DNA of 12,958 nucleotides from Gallicola sp. (GTDB lineage: Bacteria > Bacillota > Clostridia > Tissierellales > Peptoniphilaceae), in NCBI GenBank assembly GCA_012798975.1, contig JAAZME010000046.1, positions 1 through 12,958 on the forward strand, read 5' to 3'. How positions within the stretch are numbered: the first letter of the stretch is position 1; every line of letters starts with the position of its first letter. Under the pieces are notes generated by a model, which saw nothing but the letters and a program-made list of their open reading frames with translations, was not told the origin of the DNA and did no database searches. The translations under genes were made by a program, and so were the position numbers. Below are positions 1 to 6,454 of the stretch, one piece after another.

Positions 1-374
1 GTAATTCCCGCTTTATAAAAACGAATCATCATAAAAAGATTCGCAAGACTATGATCCATCCGGTCTCCTACCCCTCCAAGAATCGTGATATTTTTGCAGC
101 CTTTCTCTATAAGAAAGTCGATGCAAAGTTCAAGATCCGTATAATCTTTCTCCGGTGGAAAAGAGGAAACTGAAATTTTCTTTTCTTTTATAAAACTCTT
201 GCCTTCCTTCGAAATGGAATCGAAATCCCCCAGCACTCTGTCAGGCACAACCCCATTTCTTAAATAAAACTCAACGCCGCTGTCTGCAGCGATTCGAAAA
301 TCAGACTTGTTATATTCTTCCATAAATACTTTCGGCGACGTAATCTCTCCTCCAGCTGTAATCAATCCGATCAT
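1..374 (-). CDS. thiN: Thiamine pyrophosphokinase, N-terminal 124 residues (gene runs off the window start)
   Basis: The enzyme transfers pyrophosphate from ATP to thiamine, giving the cofactor TPP in the cytoplasm. The frame is open from ATG at 372-374 to base 1, so the 3' end is missing; family members are about 210 residues. Translation shows the family motifs in order: AADSG (29-33), LGDFDSI (48-54), FPPEKDYTDLE (72-82) and GGVGDRMDH (100-108). The Asp-rich LGDFDS and GDR.DH segments are the Mg-ATP and substrate site of the TPK catalytic domain. The start ATG overlaps the thiT stop as ATGA, so the two genes should be translationally coupled and share the upstream TPP riboswitch. In Bacillus subtilis thiN directly follows rpe; here thiT and a riboswitch lie between them. 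Identification is firm; the missing C-terminal half cannot be judged. Confidence 0.95.
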   Translation of the reverse strand, partial: MIGLITAGGEITSPKVFMEEYNKSDFRIAADSGVEFYLRNGVVPDRVLGDFDSISKEGKSFIKEKKISVSSFPPEKDYTDLELCIDFLIEKGCKNITILGGVGDRMDHSLANLFMMIRFYKAGI

Positions 375-907
375 TTTTTTAAACCCTTCTGAAGAGGCTT
401 CCAGATCAAGAACAATAGAAGTATAGCAACAATGGTATTTACTGTAACGTATGGCCCGTTATATCCTGCTGAAGCAATCCAAGGATTTACATTTTGCGGC
501 AGGGAGGAAGCAAAAAACACTACCCCTGAAACTACAGCAAATGCAAAACGCATAAAAGATGCAAATACAATCATTAAAATATTTTTTAATTCCAGCTTAT
601 GATCCAAACCGCCATTGTTTCCAAATCCTGCTAAACCTAAAGCCCCATAGGCAAGGGGATAATCTAACAGTACTTGAACTGGATGGAAGAAAAAAGGATT
701 TAGTATCCCGTCTAGTACTCCGTATAAAGCGCCGCATATAATCCCTGGAATACCGCCCCATCTAAGTGCATAGATAAATATAGGTACATAACCTCCTAAA
801 GTGATGGATCCTCCATTTGGCATTTGAAATAATTTAATCTGGTTCAAAATTACAGCTAAGGCAATCATTACTCCGCCTTCTATCAACATTTTTGTCTTTT
901 TATTCAT
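371..907 (-). CDS. thiT: Thiamine ECF transporter substrate-binding (S) subunit ThiT
   Basis: This 178-residue hydrophobic protein is the membrane subunit that binds thiamine and docks on the shared ECF energising module (two ATPases and a T subunit), which is not in this window. Predicted membrane helices are near 8-26, 38-55, 56-70, 77-96, 108-133 and 151-170, matching the six-helix ThiT fold. Family signatures visible are GGSITLGGYVPIF (32-44), ALRWG (47-51), LLDYPLAYG (80-88), SGVVFF (127-132) and YNGPY (149-153). The function is supported by the TPP riboswitch directly upstream and by thiN directly downstream. The ATG at 905-907 is preceded by AAGGAGA at 914-920. One oddity is RFAFAVVSG at 120-128, where many ThiT proteins carry a His before the SG motif. 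A related vitamin specificity is possible but less likely. Confidence 0.92.
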   Translation of the reverse strand: MNKKTKMLIEGGVMIALAVILNQIKLFQMPNGGSITLGGYVPIFIYALRWGGIPGIICGALYGVLDGILNPFFFHPVQVLLDYPLAYGALGLAGFGNNGGLDHKLELKNILMIVFASFMRFAFAVVSGVVFFASSLPQNVNPWIASAGYNGPYVTVNTIVAILLLFLIWKPLQKGLKK

Positions 908-920
908 AATATCTCTCCTT

Positions 921-955
921 AAACAAATAAAAAGCCCATAGAAAATGGACTTTTT
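921..955 (-). terminator. Riboswitch-controlled intrinsic terminator before thiT
   Basis: On the minus strand an 11-bp stem (929-939 with 945-955, one G-U pair) closes a 5-base loop and is followed by a U-rich tail reaching base 921. The A-run at the 5' foot pairs with the first U's. The tail ends just before the thiT Shine-Dalgarno sequence, so termination here would remove thiT and thiN from the transcript. It lies 5 bases downstream of the aptamer and is the expected expression platform: TPP binding should favour termination. I do not see a perfect antiterminator; a short GGAC at 1001-1004 in the aptamer could pair with GUCC in the 5' arm of the stem. Confidence 0.88.
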
Positions 956-960
956 ATATC

Positions 961-1034
961 ACATTCCTACGCAGGTATTAACCTTACAGGTTCAAGGGTT
1001 GTCCGAAGACTCTCAGCAATAGCACCCCTAGTGT
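961..1034 (-). promoter_or_regulatory. TPP riboswitch (thi box) controlling thiT-thiN
   Basis: The minus strand reads through the thi-box consensus blocks in the right order: AGGGGTGCT, then GCTGAGAG, then ACCCTTGAACCTG, then GGTTAATACC, then TGCGTAGGAATGT. These are the conserved pyrimidine-sensing (CUGAGA) and pyrophosphate-sensing (GCGUAGG) halves of the TPP aptamer. The optional P3a arm is a minimal GUC-UUCG-GAC hairpin (1001-1010) with the very stable cUUCGg tetraloop. The P1 helix appears short and imperfect (ACACU with AAUGU). The aptamer starts at the base after the rpe stop codon, so it sits inside an otherwise continuous operon. Together with the terminator downstream it should shut off thiamine uptake and TPP formation when TPP is plentiful. 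Confidence 0.95.
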
Positions 1035-1685
1035 TTAATCTAATATTTTTTTGTAATCCGCGATTTGCCGGCAAATATTTTCATTGAATATATCAGAACC
1101 TGAGACGATTAAATCTACGCCTTTTTCCTTTAAATCTTCCAGCCTGTCCAACTTTACGCCTCCGTCAACCTCTAATAGTATATCATAACCAGACTCGTCA
1201 ATCATCTTTCTAACATCTATGATCTTTTGATTCATCGTCTCAATATACTTTTGGCCGCCAAAGCCCGGATTTACTGTCATGATTAATATTAAATCCAAAT
1301 CTGGAAGCAGATATTTTATAGGATCTAAAGAAGTTCCAGGATTTAGAGAAATACCCGCTTTCATTCCAGCCTCATGAATCTTCTGGATCACGCGATGGCT
1401 GTGATCTGCAGACTCGATATGAAAGGTAAAATAATCAGCTCCGGCTTTCTTGAATTCTTCGATATAGTCCGCCGGTTTTTCCACCATTAAATGAACATCA
1501 AAGATAAAGTCAGTTCGATCTCTTAATTTTCCTACAACTCCTGGACCGTAAGAAATATTCGGCACATAATGCCCGTCCATAATATCCAAATGCAAATATT
1601 TGATCTTTTCTTCCTCTAAAATTTTAAGCTGCTTTTCTAAATTATAAAAGTCGGCCGCCAATAGGGAAGGTGCTAATTCCGCCAT
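1035..1685 (-). CDS. rpe: Ribulose-phosphate 3-epimerase
   Basis: This cytoplasmic pentose-phosphate enzyme interconverts ribulose 5-phosphate and xylulose 5-phosphate. The 216-residue length and TIM-barrel motifs are typical: APSLLAADF (5-13), LHLDIMDGHYVPN (31-43), DVHLMVEKP (63-71), SLNPGT (113-118), MTVNPGFGGQ (136-145), LEVDGGV (171-177) and GSDIF (196-200). The usual metal ligands H32, D34, H65 and D173 are present, with D34 and D173 as the acid/base pair. The ATG overlaps the rsgA stop by one base (TAATG) and is preceded by GAGGAGA, so the genes are translationally coupled. The stop codon directly abuts the TPP riboswitch. A 14-base perfect palindrome lies at 1063-1076 within the coding sequence; I attach no function to it. 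Confidence 0.97.
   Translation of the reverse strand: MAELAPSLLAADFYNLEKQLKILEEEKIKYLHLDIMDGHYVPNISYGPGVVGKLRDRTDFIFDVHLMVEKPADYIEEFKKAGADYFTFHIESADHSHRVIQKIHEAGMKAGISLNPGTSLDPIKYLLPDLDLILIMTVNPGFGGQKYIETMNQKIIDVRKMIDESGYDILLEVDGGVKLDRLEDLKEKGVDLIVSGSDIFNENICRQIADYKKILD
1087..1095 (-). promoter_or_regulatory. Possible extended -10 promoter inside the 3' end of rpe, for thiT-thiN
   Basis: The minus strand carries TGATATATT, an extended -10 (TGn) with five of six bases of the consensus hexamer. A start near 1080 would give a leader entering the riboswitch about 45 bases later. No convincing -35 is present, and the bases also encode part of the conserved GSDIF motif of Rpe, so the match may be chance. 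Its value is that no other promoter candidate lies between rpe and the aptamer. Confidence 0.22.
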
Positions 1686-2566
1686 TAATATCTCCTCTTT
1701 TCTTCGTATTCTTCTACAAAAGAAACATAATTTTTATATCTGGATTCCGCGATTTCATTGGACTCTACAGCTTTTTTCACGCCGCAGTCCGGTTCATTTA
1801 GATGCATGCAGTTTTTAAATCTGCATTTTGAAATAAAGGACTGAAAATCTTTCATAAGATAAGGAATCTCTTCTTTATTATCGATAAAATCAAGACTTAA
1901 AGAACTAAAACCCGGTGTATCCAATATATATCCAAACCCGATATCCTTAATTTCAGTATGGCGGGTGGTATTTTTCCCTCTCCTCAGCTTTTGGCTGATC
2001 TCTCCTATCGGGAAAGATTTGTCTGGAAAAAGATAAGAAAGGGTTGTTGACTTCCCTACTCCAGATGGTCCCGTTATCGCAGTCGTTTTATCTTCTAAAA
2101 GCTCTTTTAAATGCAGCTTTGTTCCTTCTACATTTGAATTAAAGTACAAATCATATCCGATGTCTTCATAGATAGATTGATAATAATCCTTCTCTTCTTG
2201 TTCGATTAAATCCGTTTTATTAAAGACAATAATCGTTTTGATGTCTGCTTTTTCAGTCATTAAAAGATATTTATCCAGAAGTCTAAGATTAATATCCGGT
2301 TCCCGTATGCTCATAAGTATAATCACTTGATTAATATTTGCCACAGGCGGCCTTAACAATTCTGAAACTCTAGGATACAGCTCTTCTATATAACCGGAAC
2401 CATCCTCATCTGAAATTCTAATGTCCACATAATCCCCTACCAGGGGTTTCTTATCCTCTTTTCGAAAGAGGCCTCTGGCTTTGCATTGATATTCATCGCC
2501 GTTAGTCAATTTAACAAAATATATTCCCCGGTCTGATTTAATGATCAATCCCTTTATTGAAATCAC
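1685..2566 (-). CDS. rsgA: Ribosome small-subunit-dependent GTPase RsgA (YjeQ/YloQ family)
   Basis: This circularly permuted GTPase checks late 30S ribosome maturation. The 293 residues show an N-terminal OB fold (about 1-75), then the G motifs in permuted order: G4 NKTD (116-119), G1 GPSGVGKST (166-174), the G2 region with RGKNTTRHTE (196-205) and G3 DTPG (216-219). A C-terminal zinc site follows, with C248, C253, H255 and C261. All catalytic and metal residues look intact. The assigned start is GTG at 2564-2566, only one base after an AGGAG that overlaps the prkC stop codon. That spacing is unusually short, so initiation a few codons later is possible. The gene lies 4 bases after prkC; RsgA homologues are known PrkC-type kinase substrates in other Firmicutes, which suits the linkage. 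Family identity is firm. Confidence 0.96.
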   Translation of the reverse strand: MISIKGLIIKSDRGIYFVKLTNGDEYQCKARGLFRKEDKKPLVGDYVDIRISDEDGSGYIEELYPRVSELLRPPVANINQVIILMSIREPDINLRLLDKYLLMTEKADIKTIIVFNKTDLIEQEEKDYYQSIYEDIGYDLYFNSNVEGTKLHLKELLEDKTTAITGPSGVGKSTTLSYLFPDKSFPIGEISQKLRRGKNTTRHTEIKDIGFGYILDTPGFSSLSLDFIDNKEEIPYLMKDFQSFISKCRFKNCMHLNEPDCGVKKAVESNEIAESRYKNYVSFVEEYEEKRRY

Positions 2567-2570
2567 TCTC

Positions 2571-4547
2571 CTAATTTGTAGTCATTAGTTTATCGTCGAT
2601 ATAAACATTATATTTATCCGAAGTAAGACCATTTACTGGGATCGTAATATCTCCTTCGCTTGCTTTATGATTCTGATCCACAACCGTTTCTTCTGTTCCG
2701 TCATCGGCTACTTTCTTGATCTTTACATTGTAGTTTTCTACATTTTCAGGCTGTTGAATTTTGAAATTAAATATCTTCCTTTGATCTTCTGTATTTTCAC
2801 CGTTATTCTCTTCATTTTCATCCGGCTCATCCTCTTCAAGAGTAGGATCTTTCCCTCTGCTTACCACAAGGTTTACAGAACTTCCAGTTTCTAAGTTTGT
2901 TCCTGCGTTGAACTCCTGCCACATAACAGAGTTTTCTGCATAGCTGTCATTATATTCGTATTGCAAAGTTCCTACACTTAGCCCTACCTCTTGAAGCATA
3001 GAAGTCGCTTGAGAAATCTCTTTTCCTAATAAATTTATCATTGAAACGGTCTTTATCTCCGGCCCTCTGGAAACGGTAATGCTGATAGCTGTATTCTCAG
3101 GAACTTCTTGACCGTATCCCGGGTTTTGATTCATTACTTTGCCTTCTGGATACTGATCTGAATATTTTTTATTCACTTCTCCTAAAGTCAGATTATTTGA
3201 TTTTAAGGTATTTTGTACTTCTTCAATCGTCATATTGGAGAGATTAGGTATTGTTGCCTTTTTTTCTCCTAAACTGATAGAGACCTTTACCACTCCCCCT
3301 TCTTCTATCATGGAAGTAGACTCTGGGTTCTGGCTGATAACAAGCCCTTCTTCTACAGAACTATCCTCAACTCTCTCTTCAACTTCTAAAGTAAGACCAA
3401 TTTCTTCTGCCCTTTTTGCTGCTTCATCCTGAGTAAGTCCTATAAGCGGCGGAACTTTCACCTTGCCTTCATTCGGATTATTCGACCCCATAGCAGAACG
3501 GATAAAAACAAAAAGCACAACTAACAGCAAAGCTGCTAGGACTGGAAGAATATAAGTTTTAAAGAAAGATTTTTTTTCTTCCGGCACTTCTTCCTCTTCT
3601 TTTTCCTGTTCTAAGGTATAGACCGCCTCTGGCGTTTCCTCTTCTTCTACTTCATCCAATGGAATTGGCGGAATAATTCTCGCTGTCTGTTCCTTCGTTT
3701 CATCTATAGCTCCAGCGCCGAAAGTTTTATAGTTCTCTAGGGCATTTCTTAGCTCTGTAGAAGACTGAAAACGATCCGTCGGACTTTTTTCCAGCGCCTT
3801 TACAATAATCGCATTGATGCCCGCTGGTATGGATTCGTTGATTTCATTAGGAGGAACAAGAGGATTTTGTATATGCTTTAATGCAATACCTACTGAGTTC
3901 TCTGCGTCATAGGGCACTTTTCCCGTAGCTATTTCATATAAAACAATCCCCAAAGAATAGATATCGGATTTTTCGTCTATAAATTTTCCCTTTGCCTGCT
4001 CCGGGGAAATATAATGAACTGTTCCCAAAACTGTTGATGTATAGGTGATAGTCGATGAAGATGAAATTCTCGCTATCCCAAAGTCCGTTACTTTAACATC
4101 ATTATTATCATCAATTAATATATTATGAGGTTTAATATCCCTATGAATTATATTTTTTCTGTGTGCACATTCCAAAGCTTTCGCTATCTGCACTCCATAA
4201 TGTACAACTTCCTCTGTAGATAAAGCGCCTTTTTCATTGATAATATCTTTTAAAGTAGGACCGTCCACATATTCCATAACAATATAATTATATTTTCGAT
4301 CATCAATCAAAGAAGAACCTACGTCAAAGACTGAAACAATATTTTGATGAGTCAAACTTGCGGCAGACTGTGCCTCCATTGCAAATTTTTTTACAAAATC
4401 ATCATCGTCTACATACTCGTTCTTTAAAACCTTTACAGCTACCGTACGATTAAGCAAAGTGTCCTTTGCTTTATAGACAATAGCCATACCGCCGATTCCG
4501 ACCTTTTTTTCTACAACATAGCGGTTTCCTAAAATCTCTCCGATCAT
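2571..4547 (-). CDS. prkC: PASTA-domain Ser/Thr protein kinase (PrkC/Stk type)
   Basis: This membrane kinase senses muropeptides or lipid II outside the cell and phosphorylates cytoplasmic proteins in cell-wall, translation and growth control. The 658 residues hold a Hanks-type kinase domain (about 8-273) with the glycine-rich loop GIGGMA (17-22), K39, E58, HRD (135-137), DFG (155-157), a Thr-rich activation loop (161-178) and SPE (181-183). A Pro/Glu-rich cytoplasmic linker follows, then one membrane helix (about 331-350). Outside are three PASTA repeats (about 362-428, 430-496 and 498-566), an acidic linker (567-590) and a C-terminal beta-rich extension (591-658). The third PASTA has QEF where the others have QNP. 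The ATG overlaps the prpC stop (ATGA) and is preceded by AGGAGG. All catalytic residues are present, so it should be active. Confidence 0.97.
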   Translation of the reverse strand: MIGEILGNRYVVEKKVGIGGMAIVYKAKDTLLNRTVAVKVLKNEYVDDDDFVKKFAMEAQSAASLTHQNIVSVFDVGSSLIDDRKYNYIVMEYVDGPTLKDIINEKGALSTEEVVHYGVQIAKALECAHRKNIIHRDIKPHNILIDDNNDVKVTDFGIARISSSSTITYTSTVLGTVHYISPEQAKGKFIDEKSDIYSLGIVLYEIATGKVPYDAENSVGIALKHIQNPLVPPNEINESIPAGINAIIVKALEKSPTDRFQSSTELRNALENYKTFGAGAIDETKEQTARIIPPIPLDEVEEEETPEAVYTLEQEKEEEEVPEEKKSFFKTYILPVLAALLLVVLFVFIRSAMGSNNPNEGKVKVPPLIGLTQDEAAKRAEEIGLTLEVEERVEDSSVEEGLVISQNPESTSMIEEGGVVKVSISLGEKKATIPNLSNMTIEEVQNTLKSNNLTLGEVNKKYSDQYPEGKVMNQNPGYGQEVPENTAISITVSRGPEIKTVSMINLLGKEISQATSMLQEVGLSVGTLQYEYNDSYAENSVMWQEFNAGTNLETGSSVNLVVSRGKDPTLEEDEPDENEENNGENTEDQRKIFNFKIQQPENVENYNVKIKKVADDGTEETVVDQNHKASEGDITIPVNGLTSDKYNVYIDDKLMTTN

Positions 4548-5281
4548 TCTGCCACCTCCTCATTATCAAATAATGTTACTGTGACATTGTCGGTTCCTCC
4601 GGCTTCATTAGCCATGTCGATAAGCTTCTCCACCTTGTCTTCTAATGCCAAGGCAGAATCTCGAAGCACGGCTTCTATTTCAGAATCCTCCAGTTGTCCA
4701 TTTAAGCCGTCTGTACATAAAAGAAGCTGGTCGCCTTTTGAAAATTCCATTGCGATAGAATCAACTTCCACCGCTTCTTCCAATCCGACGCTTCTAGTGA
4801 TCACATTCTTTCGATTATAGGTTTTTGCCTCTTCCTCGGTGATTGTTCCATAATGAAGCAGATCATTGACTAGAGAATGATCTCTAGAAATTTGTTTAAA
4901 ACCATACTCATTCATTAAATAAGCTCTGCTGTCTCCCACATTTGCAGCATATAGACAATCCCCTTCAATAAAAGCCAAGACAACCGTTGTTCCCATATTG
5001 CTGCAGTCTTCCGAACTGGTGGCTAAACCGTATATTTTCTTATTGCCTTCTTCTATCGCTTTTTCTAATAATTCTAAGCGGTTTGTTATCCTACTCGTGT
5101 TTTCGCAGATAAAGTTCTTGATCCCTTCAACCGCCATCATCGAAGCTACTTCTCCAGCTTTGTGGCCGCCCATACCGTCTGCGACTATTAGGAGCGCCCA
5201 ATTTTCTTCAATAATATTGTCATAATAATCTTCATTGAGATCTCGGATCATTCCGATATCCGTATTTGAATAAACTCTCAA
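4544..5281 (-). CDS. prpC: PP2C-type Ser/Thr protein phosphatase (PrpC/Stp)
   Basis: This cytoplasmic, metal-dependent phosphatase reverses the phosphorylation made by its neighbour PrkC. The 245-residue length matches bacterial single-domain PP2C enzymes. Motifs in order are TDIGMIRDLNED (7-18), VADGMGGH (33-40), GTT (97-99), VGDSRAYL (115-122), SRDHSLV (132-138), LLCTDGLN (187-194) and GGTDNVTV (228-235). The metal-binding acidic residues D18, D35, D117, D191 and D231 are all present. The start is TTG at 5279-5281; it is supported by AAAGGAG eight bases upstream, located in the end of rlmN, and by the fit of the N-terminus (MRVYSNTDIG) to the family. The gap to rlmN is 5 bases. The kinase and phosphatase genes are coupled by a 4-base overlap. 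Confidence 0.97.
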   Translation of the reverse strand: MRVYSNTDIGMIRDLNEDYYDNIIEENWALLIVADGMGGHKAGEVASMMAVEGIKNFICENTSRITNRLELLEKAIEEGNKKIYGLATSSEDCSNMGTTVVLAFIEGDCLYAANVGDSRAYLMNEYGFKQISRDHSLVNDLLHYGTITEEEAKTYNRKNVITRSVGLEEAVEVDSIAMEFSKGDQLLLCTDGLNGQLEDSEIEAVLRDSALALEDKVEKLIDMANEAGGTDNVTVTLFDNEEVAE

Positions 5282-5286
5282 AGGGT

Positions 5287-6324
5287 TTAGCTCCTTTCCT
5301 CGCGAATATAATTTGCTCTTAACTGACCGCAGGCACCTTCGATATCCTGCCCTTGTTTCCTTCGTATCGTAGTGGTAATACCGTGTTTGTTCATGTAATT
5401 GTAAAATTCCTGTACGCTTTTCTCCGAGGAAGAACTTCTGTCATATTCTTTTATCGGATTTAATGGAATCAGATTCAAATGGCAATTCCTTCCCCTAAGC
5501 AGCTGTACAAGTTTTTTGCTGTATTTAAGGCTGTCGTTCTCATCTTGTATCAAGGTATACTCAAAACTTACCCTGCGTCCTGTTTCTTTAAAGAAGTAAT
5601 CGCAAGCATCTAGTATTTCTTCTATCGAATATTTTTTTCCGATAGGCATCAGTTTTTTTCTTTCTTCATTGAAAGGGTTGTGAAGAGATATCGCTAAATT
5701 AATCGGAAAATGATCCTCTCCCAGCTGATAAATCTTCGGTACGATGCCGCAGGTAGACAAAGTGATAGAACGAATACTCATTCCGTAACCTTTCTCGTCG
5801 GAAATCATTTCAATAAAACCTGTCACATTATCATAATTTTCAAGAGGTTCTCCGATTCCCATAAGAACTACATTGTCGATACGAGTATTTAAATACTCAT
5901 TGACTGCATAGATCTGGTCCAGCATCTCATGCTTTTCTAAATTTCTTCCAAAGCGCTCTTTTGTGGAAGCACAAAATACACAGCCCATCTTGCAGCCTAT
6001 CTGAGAAGATATGCATAATGTAGAGTGGCTGGAATATTTCATGTAAACTGCCTCTATCACATTGCCGTCTTTGCATTCCAAAATAAATTTCTTTGTATCA
6101 TCTAGTTTAGATGAAAAGACTTCCAGAATCTCAAGTTTCGCAATAGTGCCTCTTTCCTTCAGCTTTTCTCTAAGAGACTTCGATAGATTCGTCATATCGT
6201 CAATCGATGAAATCCCCTGTTTATGAATCCCTTCATAAATCTGGCGGCCTCGAAACTTCTTCTCCCCCCACTGTACTAGTTTTTTTTCAAGTTCTAGCAA
6301 ACTCATATTATTATATATTTCCAT
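5287..6324 (-). CDS. rlmN: Dual-specificity RNA methyltransferase RlmN (23S rRNA A2503 / tRNA A37 C2)
   Basis: This radical-SAM enzyme methylates C2 of adenine in 23S rRNA, and in tRNA in characterised members, tuning peptidyl-transferase function. The 345 residues contain the CxxxCxxC cluster motif (C111, C115, C118). Both mechanistic cysteines are present, C104 seven residues before the cluster and C332 in GQDIEGACGQL, as is E91 in VIEAVYM. This pattern separates RlmN from ordinary radical-SAM proteins; Cfr-type resistance methylases are close relatives, but the operon position favours RlmN. GIGEPLENYDN (156-166) and the LAISLHNP segment (210-217) are typical. The ATG at 6322-6324 has AGGAG six bases upstream. 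It is the first gene of the second operon, behind the promoter at 6344-6372. Confidence 0.96.
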   Translation of the reverse strand: MEIYNNMSLLELEKKLVQWGEKKFRGRQIYEGIHKQGISSIDDMTNLSKSLREKLKERGTIAKLEILEVFSSKLDDTKKFILECKDGNVIEAVYMKYSSHSTLCISSQIGCKMGCVFCASTKERFGRNLEKHEMLDQIYAVNEYLNTRIDNVVLMGIGEPLENYDNVTGFIEMISDEKGYGMSIRSITLSTCGIVPKIYQLGEDHFPINLAISLHNPFNEERKKLMPIGKKYSIEEILDACDYFFKETGRRVSFEYTLIQDENDSLKYSKKLVQLLRGRNCHLNLIPLNPIKEYDRSSSSEKSVQEFYNYMNKHGITTTIRRKQGQDIEGACGQLRANYIREERS

Positions 6325-6343
6325 AGTATACTCCTATTTTAAA

Positions 6344-6372
6344 ATTATATCATAAATAGATATCCTTATAAA
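6344..6372 (-). promoter_or_regulatory. Sigma-A-type promoter with extended -10 for the rlmN operon
   Basis: On the minus strand a perfect TATAAT (6344-6349) is preceded by TGA, making a full extended -10 (TGnTATAAT). Seventeen bases further upstream lies TTTATA (6367-6372), which matches four of six -35 bases. A start around 6337 would leave a leader of only about 13 bases, just enough for AGGAG (6331-6335) and the spacer to the ATG at 6324. A more distal promoter is possible, but no other hexamer pair of this quality is seen in the gap. Confidence 0.72.
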
Positions 6373-6454
6373 AATGCTTTTCCGGCAAATATATAGGGAC
6401 CTTTTGTAATATCTATGTTATTATCCTGATTAAGTTTGCATCATAACTTTGTAA

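Noticed and set aside
1063..1076. 14-base perfect palindrome ATTTGCCGGCAAAT as a possible operator for thiT
   Set aside because: It lies in rpe coding sequence and is explained by the codons; a related half (CCGGCAAATAT) also occurs near 6382, but there is no promoter placement that makes either an operator.
5287..6324. Possible Cfr-type antibiotic-resistance methylase
   Set aside because: Cfr and RlmN share the catalytic cysteines, but the conserved position upstream of prpC-prkC-rsgA-rpe and the typical RlmN N-terminus indicate the housekeeping enzyme.
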